From NCBI GenBank assembly GCA_963736505.1, contig CAVTOZ010000001.1, positions 1,426,001-1,490,000 on the forward strand: a stretch of DNA of 64,000 bases. Direction: 5' to 3'. Shown in pieces: positions 50,762-58,215 of this stretch (its first letter is position 1; each line of letters starts with the position of its first letter). Origin of the DNA: Solirubrobacter sp963736505. GTDB taxonomy: Bacteria; Actinomycetota; Thermoleophilia; Solirubrobacterales; Solirubrobacteraceae. Under the pieces are notes generated by a model that saw nothing but the letters and a program-made list of their open reading frames with translations, searched no databases and was not told the origin of the DNA. A program made the translations under genes and the position numbers.

Positions 50762-51748
50762 TTAGGCGGGTTCGCTCCAGCCCGCCGGCCCGAGGGCGGT
50801 GAACGCGCCAACTGCCTCGGGATCGAACTGCGTCCCGGCGCCGCCGGCGATCTCGCGCGCGGCGTCCTCGACCGTCCACGACTCCTTGTACGGGCGCTCG
50901 TGCACGAGCACGTCGAACACGTCGGCGACGTGCACGAGCCGCGCCACCAGCGGGATCGCCTCGCCGGCCAGCCCTTCCGGGTAGCCGCCGCCGTCCCAGC
51001 GCTCGTGGTGGTGGCGGGCGATCGCCTCGGCCGTCTCCAGCAGGTCCGAGCCGCTGCCGCCGAGCACGCGCGCGCCGAGCACGGCGTGCGTCTTGACGAC
51101 CTCGAACTCCTCGTCGGAGAGCTTGCCGGGCTTGAGCAGGATCGAGTCCGGGACCGCGATCTTGCCGATGTCGTGCAGCGGCGCGGCGCGGCGCACCAGC
51201 CACACCTCGCGGTCGCCCAGGCCGAGCCCGCGCGCGAGCCGCGCCGCCAGGTGCCCGACGCGCTGGGTGTGCTCGTACGTGTTGTCGTCGCGGTAGCCGG
51301 CGGCGGTGATCAGCCGCTGCAGCGTGTCCACGCGCGCCGCCTCGACCTCGCGCCGGCGCGTCACCGCCTGCGCGGCGAGCACGCCCTCCAGCTCCGACTG
51401 GCGCGCGCGCAGCAGGGCGCGCTCGACGAGCGCGCGCAGCCGCCGCGCGGCGAGCGGGCCGACGCCTTCCTCTGCGGCGGCGACGGCGTCGAGCCCGACG
51501 ACGGGCGGCCCCGCCTCGAGCCCGAACGGGTCCAGCCGGGCGCGCAGCGCCGCCTCCGTGCCGCCGATCGCGAGCACCGCCGCGGGCGGGTCGGCGGCCG
51601 CCGCGCGCGCGATCGCCTCGGCGTCGCCGGCCAGCGCGGTGGCGTCCGCGCCGAGCGCCACCAGGCGGGCGCGCACGGCCTGCACGGCACCCAGATCCTC
51701 GCCCGCGACCAGCACGGTCATGCCTCCGAGGGTGTCGGCGTCCTCCAT
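50762..51748 (-). CDS. HD-GYP phosphodiesterase with degenerate receiver domain
   Basis: A 328-residue protein. Residues about 10-125 have a receiver-like alternation (TVLVAGEDLGAVQAVRARL, AVLAIGGTEAALRARL) but no Asp at the phosphorylation position (AVLAIGG) and no acidic pair. Residues about 150-310 are an HD-GYP domain: YEHTQRVGHLAARLA, LHDIGKIAVPDSIL, THAVLGARVL, HHHERWDGGGYPEGLAGEAI and DVFDVLVHERPYKESW. HD-GYP enzymes hydrolyse cyclic di-GMP. Start ATG 51748 or ATG 51721 (MTVLVAGED). It is divergent from the kinase with 11 bases between start codons. Confidence 0.88.
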   Translation of the reverse strand: MEDADTLGGMTVLVAGEDLGAVQAVRARLVALGADATALAGDAEAIARAAAADPPAAVLAIGGTEAALRARLDPFGLEAGPPVVGLDAVAAAEEGVGPLAARRLRALVERALLRARQSELEGVLAAQAVTRRREVEAARVDTLQRLITAAGYRDDNTYEHTQRVGHLAARLARGLGLGDREVWLVRRAAPLHDIGKIAVPDSILLKPGKLSDEEFEVVKTHAVLGARVLGGSGSDLLETAEAIARHHHERWDGGGYPEGLAGEAIPLVARLVHVADVFDVLVHERPYKESWTVEDAAREIAGGAGTQFDPEAVGAFTALGPAGWSEPA

Positions 51749-51759
51749 ACTGCCGCATC

Positions 51760-53070
51760 ATGGCGGACGCGTCCGACGACCGGCGGATCGGCAGCACCAT
51801 CGCCGGCTACCGGCTCGAGTCCCGCATCGGGCGCGGTGGGATGGGCGTCGTCTACCGCGCCCACCACATCAACCTCGAGCGCCGCGCGGCGGTCAAGATC
51901 ATCGCCCCGGATCTCGCCGAGTCCTCCGGCTTCCGCGAGCGCTTCTCGCGCGAGGCGCGCATCGCGGCCGGCCTGCAGCACCCGAACATCGTCACCGTCT
52001 ACGACGCCGGCGAGGTCGACGGGACGCTGTATCTGGCCATGCAGCTGGTCGACGGCGCCGATCTCGCCGCGATGCTGCGCGCCGAGGGGCGCCTGCGGCC
52101 GTACCGCGCGATCGACGTCTGCCGCCAGATCGCCTCCGCGCTCGACGCCGCGCACGCGCAGGGCCTGATCCACCGCGACGTCAAGCCCGCCAACGTCCTG
52201 ATCGAGGGCCGCGTCGCGTACCTGACGGACTTCGGCCTGACCAAGCGCCTGGAGGGCACGCACGCGCCGCTGACGCGCGCCGGCGACGTCGTCGGCACGA
52301 TCCACTACGTCGCGCCCGAGCAGATCGAGGGCGGGACCGTCTCCGCGCGGACCGACGTCTACTCGCTCGGCTGCCTGCTCTACCACTGCCTGACGGGGCA
52401 GGTGCCGTTCGCGCGCGACACCGACGTCGGCGTCATCTACGCGCACCTATCCGAGGATCCGCCGCGCCCGTCGCGCGTCCGCGCCGACCTGCCCGAGGGT
52501 CTCGACGCGGTGATCGCCAAGGCGCTCGACAAGGCGCCGGAGCGGCGCTTCGCCTCGTGCGGCGACCTGATGGCGGCGGCGCGCACGGCCGTCGACCAGG
52601 CCGGCCCGCTCGCCGAGACGACGCCGCCGCGCCGCACCGGCAGCATGGAGTCCGACGTCGGCGGCGCGGTCCCGGGGATGCGCGACGCCGCCGCGGCCGC
52701 CCGCCGCGCGCGCGTGCTGCTGGCGGGGATGGATGCCTCCACGCGCGCGATCGCGCGGGTCGCGCTCGGCGACCGCGTCGACGTGCGCGAGGCGGCGACG
52801 CTCGGGATGGCGCTCGACGTCGCCCGCGACGCGCGGCCGGACCTCGTGATCCTGGCGTGGAAGACGTCCGGCTCCGACGTCGTCGGCGCGCTGCGCGCGG
52901 ACCCGCTGACGCGCGAGTCCAAGGTGCTGCTCGTCGTCGACGACAGTGACAGCGCCGACCGCGACGTGCTCGCCGCCGGCGTCGACGAGCGGCTCGCGGC
53001 GCCGTTCTCGCCGCTCCAGCTGCAGGTCAAGCTGCGCCGGCTGCTGGGCGCCGACGCCATCGGCACGTGA
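51760..53070 (+). CDS. Ser/Thr protein kinase fused to a degenerate receiver domain
   Basis: A 436-residue cytoplasmic kinase. The Hanks elements are IGRGGMGVVYRA, Lys46 (AAVKII), HRDVKPANV with Asp140, TDFGLTKR with Asp157, and VAPEQIEGG. No membrane helix or PASTA repeats follow. Residues about 320-432 instead form a receiver-like domain: RARVLLAGMDASTRAIARVAL, DLVILAWKTSGSDVVGAL, LLVVDDSD, AAPFSPLQL. The Asp of the receiver is Ala (VILAW) and the usual Lys-Pro is Ala-Pro. ATG 51760 is used. The last four bases overlap mobA. It probably acts through protein contact in the receiver instead of phosphorylation. Confidence 0.9.
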   Translation: MADASDDRRIGSTIAGYRLESRIGRGGMGVVYRAHHINLERRAAVKIIAPDLAESSGFRERFSREARIAAGLQHPNIVTVYDAGEVDGTLYLAMQLVDGADLAAMLRAEGRLRPYRAIDVCRQIASALDAAHAQGLIHRDVKPANVLIEGRVAYLTDFGLTKRLEGTHAPLTRAGDVVGTIHYVAPEQIEGGTVSARTDVYSLGCLLYHCLTGQVPFARDTDVGVIYAHLSEDPPRPSRVRADLPEGLDAVIAKALDKAPERRFASCGDLMAAARTAVDQAGPLAETTPPRRTGSMESDVGGAVPGMRDAAAAARRARVLLAGMDASTRAIARVALGDRVDVREAATLGMALDVARDARPDLVILAWKTSGSDVVGALRADPLTRESKVLLVVDDSDSADRDVLAAGVDERLAAPFSPLQLQVKLRRLLGADAIGT

Positions 53071-53561
53071 TCGCCGCGATCCTCGCGGGCGGGCGCAGCC
53101 GCCGGATGGGAACGCCGAAGGCGCTCGTGCCGTTCGCCGGCGAGCCGCTGATCATGCGCCCGATCGCGGCGGCCCGCGCGGCCGGGCTGGAGCCGGTCGT
53201 GGTCGCCAAGGCGGCGTTCGACGTCGGCGTGCCCGTGTGGCTGGACCGCTTCGCGACCTCGCACCCGCTAGCGGGCCTGGTGACCGCGCTCGAGCACGGC
53301 CCATGCGTGGCGATCGCCTGCGACCAGCCGTTCGTGACGCCGGAGCTGCTTGCCGCGCTGGCCGCGCACGAGGGCTTCGCGATCCCCGCGGGCGAGCCGT
53401 TCCCGGGCCGCTACGAGCCGAGCGAGATCCTCGTCACGGCGCTGCGCGAGGAGGCGTCGCTGCGCGCGACGCTGGCGAAGCTGCGCCCCGCCGAGCTCGA
53501 CGTGGACCCGGCGCTCGTGATCAGCCTCAACACGCCGCAGGAGCTCGCCCGGTGGACGTAG
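53067..53561 (+). CDS. MobA-like nucleotidyltransferase
   Basis: A 164-residue NTP-transferase protein. The nucleotide-binding start IAAILAGGRSRRMGTPKALV and IACDQPFVTPELL (Asp for Mg) are visible; the Glu-rich region near GRYEPSEILVTAL matches MobA's second half. Such proteins attach GMP (MobA) or CMP (MocA) to molybdenum cofactor. The length is short against 190-200 residues for MobA, and no other molybdenum gene is near. GTG 53067 overlaps the kinase stop by 4 bases, so it is translated with it. Confidence 0.8.
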   Translation: MIAAILAGGRSRRMGTPKALVPFAGEPLIMRPIAAARAAGLEPVVVAKAAFDVGVPVWLDRFATSHPLAGLVTALEHGPCVAIACDQPFVTPELLAALAAHEGFAIPAGEPFPGRYEPSEILVTALREEASLRATLAKLRPAELDVDPALVISLNTPQELARWT

Positions 53562-54604
53562 CCGTGATCGGCGGCGGGATCGTCGGCTGCTCGCTCGCGG
53601 CGTTCCTCGCCGAAGCCGGCGCGCGCGTGCGCCTGTACGAGCGCGAGGCGATCGCCGCCGGCGCGTCGGGGCGCAACTCCGGCGTGATCCAGCACCCGTT
53701 CGACGAGGCGCTCGTGCACCTCTACGACGAGTCGCTGCGCCACTACGGCGAGCTCGAGGGCTTCGCGCTCCCGCCCGAGCCGAGCGGGCTGCTGATCGTC
53801 TCGCGCGGGCCGCTGACGGCCGAGCGCTTCCCGGAGCTGCGGCCCGAGCTGCTCGCCGACGCGCGGGCGGCCGAGCCCGGCCTGGCGGAGGGCCTTTTCG
53901 CCGTCCGCTACGAGACCGGCCGCCCCGTCCCGCCTGCCGCAGCGACGCTCGCGTTCGCCGCCCGCGCGGCCGCCGCGGGCGCCGAGCTGCGGATCGGCGA
54001 GGCGGCCACGGTCGCGATCGAGCGCGGCCGCGCGACCGGCGTGACCGTCGCCGGCGAGCACCGGCCCGCCGACGCCGTCGCGCTCGCCGCGGGCCCCTGG
54101 TCGCCGGAGGCGCTGGGGACCGGCTGGGCGCCGATCGCGCCGCTGTGGGGCGTCGTCGCGGAGATCGAGCTCGCCGAGGCGCCGCGGCACACGATCGAGG
54201 AGTCCGGGATCGACGCGCTCACCGAGGGCGCGACCGGGACGCTGTTCTCGATCATCACCGCGGGCGGGATCTCGTCGGTCGGCTCGACATTCCTCACCGA
54301 CCGCCCGGATCCGCACGAGTGGGCGCCGGGCCTGCTCGAGCGGGGGAGCGCGTTCCTGCCCGCGCTGGCGGGCGCGTCGCTGCGCGGCGTGCGCGCGTGC
54401 GCGCGGCCGCTCTCGTTCGACGGGCGGCCGCTGCTGGGCCCGCATCCGGAGATCGAAGGGCTCGCCGTGGCGAGCGGCCACGGGCCGTGGGGCGTCTCGC
54501 TCGGGCCGGCGTCGGCGCGACTGGTCGCGGACGGGCTGCTGGGGCGCGAGGCGGAGGTGCCGGCGGCGCTGGCCGCTAGGCGCCGGTCGACGAGTCGGTG
54601 GTGA
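53552..54604 (+). CDS. FAD-dependent oxidoreductase (DAO family)
   Basis: A 350-residue flavoprotein. GTG 53552 opens at VDVAVIGGGIVGCSLAAFLAEAG, the dinucleotide fold, followed by YEREAIAAGASGRNSGVIQHP with the DAO-type SGRNSG motif and the late FAD motif SGHGPWGVSLGPASARLVAD. Members oxidise amino acids, sarcosine or glycine-type amines. It overlaps mobA by 10 bases, so the kinase, mobA and this gene form one unit. The last 29 bases overlap the convergent hypothetical gene. Substrate not determined. Confidence 0.88.
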   Translation: MDVAVIGGGIVGCSLAAFLAEAGARVRLYEREAIAAGASGRNSGVIQHPFDEALVHLYDESLRHYGELEGFALPPEPSGLLIVSRGPLTAERFPELRPELLADARAAEPGLAEGLFAVRYETGRPVPPAAATLAFAARAAAAGAELRIGEAATVAIERGRATGVTVAGEHRPADAVALAAGPWSPEALGTGWAPIAPLWGVVAEIELAEAPRHTIEESGIDALTEGATGTLFSIITAGGISSVGSTFLTDRPDPHEWAPGLLERGSAFLPALAGASLRGVRACARPLSFDGRPLLGPHPEIEGLAVASGHGPWGVSLGPASARLVADGLLGREAEVPAALAARRRSTSRW

Positions 54605-55058
54605 TCTTGCCGGTGTCGGTCGTGCCGGTCGGCGCGGTCGACGTGTCGCTCGTCGAGGTGCTGGTGTCGGTCGTCGGGACCGCGTCGCTCTTCTTCTCTT
54701 CGGCGGTCTTGAGACCGATCACGCGGCGGTTCTCGCCGGTGCCGTAGATGTGGTACTCGCGGCCGTTCTTGCGGACGAGCACGAACGCCTCGCCGGCGCG
54801 CGCGTTCGAGCCGGTGTTGAGGAACAGGCCCTTGCGCGGCCCGGCCGTGATGTCGGCGTACTTGTGACCCTCGACCACCTTCGTCTTCTCCCCCGACGGC
54901 GCCTTCTTGGCGGTCGTCGTGGTGCCGGTCTCGGTGCTCGCGTCCTTCAGCGCCGCCGAGAACGACGTGCCGGTGGACTTCTTGTGCTCGCTCGTGGACT
55001 TCAGCGAAGCCGTAGCCACGCCCGCGCCGGCGATCTGGGACGACGAATGCAGGGTCAT
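54576..55058 (-). CDS. Hypothetical Thr/Ser-rich protein
   Basis: A 160-residue protein that I do not recognise. The first 45 residues are Ser/Thr/Ala-rich (SSQIAGAGVATASLKSTSE). Residues about 65-115 look like a compact beta domain (GHKYADITAGPRKGLFLNTG, then EAFVLVRKNGREYHIYG). The rest is a Thr/Ser/Asp tail (TDTSTSTSDTSTAPTGTTD). No signal peptide. The low-complexity ends resemble secreted flagellar or surface proteins, but that is only a resemblance. ATG 55058 (MTLHSSSQ) is used. Confidence 0.6.
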   Translation of the reverse strand: MTLHSSSQIAGAGVATASLKSTSEHKKSTGTSFSAALKDASTETGTTTTAKKAPSGEKTKVVEGHKYADITAGPRKGLFLNTGSNARAGEAFVLVRKNGREYHIYGTGENRRVIGLKTAEEKKSDAVPTTDTSTSTSDTSTAPTGTTDTGKITTDSSTGA

Positions 55059-55136
55059 CAGATGTCCCGGCTATCGGCGGTGTGCGGGAAGAACTTGAGC
55101 CGGCGTCGGCATCCGGACCGGCTAGCGTCAGCGCCG

Positions 55137-55316
55137 ATGCGCTGGCTGGTCGACGCGAGCAATGTGATCGGAAGCCGCCCGGACGGCTGGTGGCGCGACC
55201 GCGCGGACACGACCGTGGCGACGTCCGACGCGGCGCTCGCCGCGCGTGCCCGCGCGCTCGGCGCGCGCGTCGAGGGAGCGGGGGCGTTCCGCCGACGGCT
55301 AGCATCCCCGCCGTGA
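55137..55316 (+). pseudogene. NYN-domain protein with internal deletion
   Basis: A 59-residue ORF. The start MRWLVDASNVIGSRPDGWWR is the beginning of a NYN (PIN-like) ribonuclease domain. After DRADTTV it jumps directly to ATSDAALAARARALGARVEG and AGAFRRRLA, the end of the same domain. About 50-60 residues normally lie between, so an in-frame internal deletion seems to have removed the core. The first catalytic Asp (LVDASN) is kept. The stop overlaps the UGPase start by 4 bases, so translation coupling may be the reason it persists. Confidence 0.6.
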
Positions 55317-56686
55317 GCGACGAGGGGCTGCTCGCCGGCGTCGAGAAGATGCGGCAAGAAGGCGTGGCGGAGGCGGCGATCCGCGCGTTCGAGCATTACT
55401 ACCGGCAACTCGAGGCGGGCGAGACCGGGCTGATGCCCGAGCGCTCGATCGAGCCCGTCACCGACGTCCGCTCGCTCGACGAGCTGGCGAGCGACCCCGA
55501 GGCCGAGCGCGAGGCGCTGCAGAAGGCGATCGTGCTGCGGCTCAACGGCGGGCTCGGCACGAGCATGGGCCTGAAGGCGGCCAAGTCGCTGCTGGAGGTC
55601 AAGGACGGGCTCAGCTTCCTCGACGTGATCGCGCGCCAGGTGCTCGCGCTGCGCAAGGAGCACGACGCCCGGCTCCCGCTCGTGCTGATGGACTCATACA
55701 GCACGCGCGCCGACTCGCTCGCCGCGCTGGAGGCCTACGACGGCCTGCGCTCCGACGTCCCGCAGGATTTCTTGCAGAACAAGGAGCCGAAGATCCGGGT
55801 CGACGACCTGACGCCGGTCGAGTGGCCGCCCGATCCGCGGCTCGAGTGGTGCCCGCCCGGGCACGGCGACCTCTACACCGCGCTCGTCACGTCGGGCATG
55901 CTCGGCGAGCTGCTCGAGCGCGGCTACGAGCACGCGTTCGTCGCGAACTCCGACAACCTCGGCGCGGTGCTCGAGCCGCGCATCCTGGCGTGGCTGCGGG
56001 CGGAGCGGATCCCGTTCCTGATGGAGGTCACCGACCGCACGGAGGCCGACCGCAAGGGCGGCCACCTCGCGCGCCGCAGCGAGGACGGGCGGCTCGTGCT
56101 GCGCGAGACGGCGCAGACGCCCGAGGAGGACCTCGAGGCGCTGCAGGACATCACGCGCCACCGCTACGTCAACACGAACAACCTGTGGCTCGACCTGCGC
56201 GCGCTCGACGCCGTGATGCGCGAGCGCAACGACGTGCTCGGCCTGCCGATGATCCGCAACGAGAAGACCGTCGACCCGTCCGACAAGTCGTCGCCGCCCG
56301 TCTACCAGCTCGAGACCGCGATGGGCGCGGCGATCGAGGTGTTCGAAGGCGCCCGCGCGCTGCGCGTGCCGCGCACGCGCTTCGCCCCCGTCAAGACGAC
56401 CGACGACCTGCTGGCGCTGCGCTCGGACGCCTACCTGCTCGACGACGCGGCGAAGGTGTCGCTCGCGCCGGAGCGCGAGGGCCGCGTCCCGTTCGTCGCG
56501 CTCGACCCGGACCACTTCAAGCTGATGCCCGACTTCGAGGACCACTTCCCGGGCGGGCCGCCGTCGCTGATCGGCTGCGACCGCCTCGTCGTCGAGGGCG
56601 ACGTGCACTTCGGCAGCGGCGTCGTCGTGCGCGGCGACGTGACGGTGCGCGAGGACGTGCCCGACGGCGCGGTCCTCGAGGGCTAA
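55313..56686 (+). CDS. UTP-glucose-1-phosphate uridylyltransferase (UGP2-type)
   Basis: A 457-residue enzyme of the eukaryote-like UGPase family that makes UDP-glucose. The nucleotide motif LRLNGGLGTSMGLKAAKSLL is present, followed by LVLMDSYSTRADSL, FLQNKEPKI, WCPPGHGDLYTALVTSGML, FVANSDNLGAVLEP and VNTNNLWLDLRALD. The C-terminal beta-helix is short (VVEGDVHFGSGVVVRGDVTV). GTG 55313 (VSDEGLLAGVEKM) overlaps the NYN remnant stop by 4 bases. UDP-glucose feeds wall and polysaccharide synthesis. GalU-type enzymes are unrelated. Confidence 0.93.
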   Translation: MSDEGLLAGVEKMRQEGVAEAAIRAFEHYYRQLEAGETGLMPERSIEPVTDVRSLDELASDPEAEREALQKAIVLRLNGGLGTSMGLKAAKSLLEVKDGLSFLDVIARQVLALRKEHDARLPLVLMDSYSTRADSLAALEAYDGLRSDVPQDFLQNKEPKIRVDDLTPVEWPPDPRLEWCPPGHGDLYTALVTSGMLGELLERGYEHAFVANSDNLGAVLEPRILAWLRAERIPFLMEVTDRTEADRKGGHLARRSEDGRLVLRETAQTPEEDLEALQDITRHRYVNTNNLWLDLRALDAVMRERNDVLGLPMIRNEKTVDPSDKSSPPVYQLETAMGAAIEVFEGARALRVPRTRFAPVKTTDDLLALRSDAYLLDDAAKVSLAPEREGRVPFVALDPDHFKLMPDFEDHFPGGPPSLIGCDRLVVEGDVHFGSGVVVRGDVTVREDVPDGAVLEG

Positions 56687-56710
56687 CTGGACCCTCGGCC
56701 AGCTTTCATC

Positions 56711-56830
56711 GTGGCCCCACACCTGTACGGTTCGGCGGTGGTCGTCCTCGCGGTGGCGCAGTGGGTCTGGATCGGCGTCATCTTCGCCGTCGTCGCGCTG
56801 GGCGTGATCGCCCTCGCCCGCCGCGCCTGA
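56711..56830 (+). CDS. Possible small membrane protein (39 residues)
   Basis: GTG 56711 opens VAPHLYGSAVVVLAVAQWVW and continues IGVIFAVVALGVIALARRA to a TGA at 56830. The last 25 residues form one hydrophobic helix closed by Arg-Arg, a common pattern for tiny membrane proteins. GTG 56738 or a later GTG could be the real start. It lies 24 bases after UGPase on the same strand and ends exactly against the GDPD stop. No homology is asserted. Confidence 0.4.
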   Translation: MAPHLYGSAVVVLAVAQWVWIGVIFAVVALGVIALARRA

Positions 56831-57739
56831 CTAACAGGCGGCCGGCGCGGGATGCGCCTTGAGCAGCTTCTCGAACGCGACCGGCTTGGCGGTCATCACG
56901 CCGTCGACGCACCAGTCGATCAGCTTGCTCCAGGTCGCGCGCGACTCGCCGTCGTCGCTCAGCCACGTGTGCCACGCGAAGCCCTGTGCATGGGCGCGCG
57001 CGACGTTGGCGGCCGTCGTGACGTCGAAGACCTGGCCGTTGACCGTGTAGGTGATCGGGAGCTGGAACGCGACGACGCCGTCGCCCGGCGGCTTGTCGGA
57101 CAGGATCCAGCCGGCGGCGCCGTCGATGCCCGGCGCGACGGCGACCTTCGGGTCGAGCGCGTGGAAGCGGTCCACCGCCGCCTGCTGGAAGGAGACGACG
57201 ATCAGGTTCGGCCACGCCTTGCTGCCGAGCAGCTTCGCGAGGACCTCCGCGTTCTCGAGGTACTCCGCCGTCGCCTCGGCCTTCGTGCGGCCCTTGATCT
57301 CGACGTTGATCGGCGTGTGCGGGAACGCCTTCAGGACTTCGCTCAGCGTGGGCACCGTGAGGCCCTTGCCGCGGAAGGGGTGGACCTTGGCCTTGTGGTC
57401 GTACGGGTCGCCGCCGCGCGCGAACCAGTAGCCGGCGTCGAGCTTGCGGATCTGCTTGAGCGTGTGCGACGCGATCGTGCCGTGGCCGTTCGTCGTGCGG
57501 TCGAGCGTCGTGTCGTGCATCACCACGACCTGGCCGTCCTTGGTCACGCCGACGTCGAGCTCGAGCATGTCCGCGCCCGCGGCCAGCGCGTGGCGGAACG
57601 CGTACATCGTGTTCGACGGGAACTCCGCCTCGCCGCCCTGGTGGGCGATGTTCAGGACGCGCTTGTGCAGCCAGGGGTTGCCGGCGGCGAACGCCGGGCT
57701 AGGCAGCAGGAGTACGAGCGCCAGCGCTACGCGAAGCAA
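56831..57739 (-). CDS. Secreted glycerophosphodiester phosphodiesterase
   Basis: A 302-residue exported GDPD that frees glycerol-3-phosphate from lipid head groups. A signal peptide (LRVALALVLLLPSPAFA) precedes the barrel. Catalytic features are NIAHQGGEAEFPSNTMYAF (first His, with QGG for the usual RGG), MLELDVGVTKDG, VVMHDTTLDRTTNG (second His) and PINVEIKGR. TTG 57739 is the only start giving a full signal peptide; it overlaps the DUF4395 gene by 41 bases. The GDPD relic at 4063 is a different, truncated protein. Confidence 0.9.
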   Translation of the reverse strand: MLRVALALVLLLPSPAFAAGNPWLHKRVLNIAHQGGEAEFPSNTMYAFRHALAAGADMLELDVGVTKDGQVVVMHDTTLDRTTNGHGTIASHTLKQIRKLDAGYWFARGGDPYDHKAKVHPFRGKGLTVPTLSEVLKAFPHTPINVEIKGRTKAEATAEYLENAEVLAKLLGSKAWPNLIVVSFQQAAVDRFHALDPKVAVAPGIDGAAGWILSDKPPGDGVVAFQLPITYTVNGQVFDVTTAANVARAHAQGFAWHTWLSDDGESRATWSKLIDWCVDGVMTAKPVAFEKLLKAHPAPAAC

Positions 57740-58196
57740 GGTTCGCGCACTCTACGCAAACCGTCTCGGGCACGAGCCCGATCCGCATCAATGCGTTGAA
57801 GATGTGGCAGCCGAGACAGATCGCGAAGACCGACTCGAGCGTCGCGGCGACCACGAGCAGCGCGAGGAACACGTCCGCCGCGGTCGTCGAGCCCGCCAGC
57901 CACGCGATCGATCCCGCCGTCGTCATCGTCGCCCCCAGCGCCTGCGCGAACCGCTTCGGCGGCCCGGCGACGTCCTTCGGCGCGCCGAGCCGCGGCGCCG
58001 CCACGCGCGTGGCGAACTGCGCGAGCGGGCTCAGCGTCGGCCCGGACAGCACGCGCGCCCAGAACCCGTAGGCGAGCGGGAGCAGCAGCCACTCGGCCCC
58101 GAACGCCAGCGCGACGATGCCGGTGAGGGCGACGACGCCCGCCACGGTGCGGGCCGCCTTCTCGTTCACGGTGCGCGGGAACTCGAATACGGACAT
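57699..58196 (-). CDS. DUF4395 membrane protein
   Basis: A 165-residue protein with four hydrophobic helices. FEFPRTVNEKAARTVAGVVA, LPLAYGFWARVLSGPTLSPL, GPPKRFAQALGATMT and the Cys motifs CLGCHIF and CVECAN near the end match DUF4395. Family members are often next to thiosulfate sulfurtransferase or thioredoxin genes and may act in membrane thiol chemistry; no such neighbour is here. ATG 58196 (MSVFEFP) is preferred over ATG 58205. It overlaps the GDPD start by 41 bases. Confidence 0.85.
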   Translation of the reverse strand: MSVFEFPRTVNEKAARTVAGVVALTGIVALAFGAEWLLLPLAYGFWARVLSGPTLSPLAQFATRVAAPRLGAPKDVAGPPKRFAQALGATMTTAGSIAWLAGSTTAADVFLALLVVAATLESVFAICLGCHIFNALMRIGLVPETVCVECANLASRSAGARTPAA

Positions 58197-58215
58197 CCCG
58201 ACCAAGTTTAGGGCA

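Noticed and set aside
48340..50802. An 820-codon plus-strand frame opposite the repeat protein
   Set aside because: It shows the same repeat period only because it is antisense to the repeats; no signal peptide or domain is found and composition is Arg/Asp/Val-biased.
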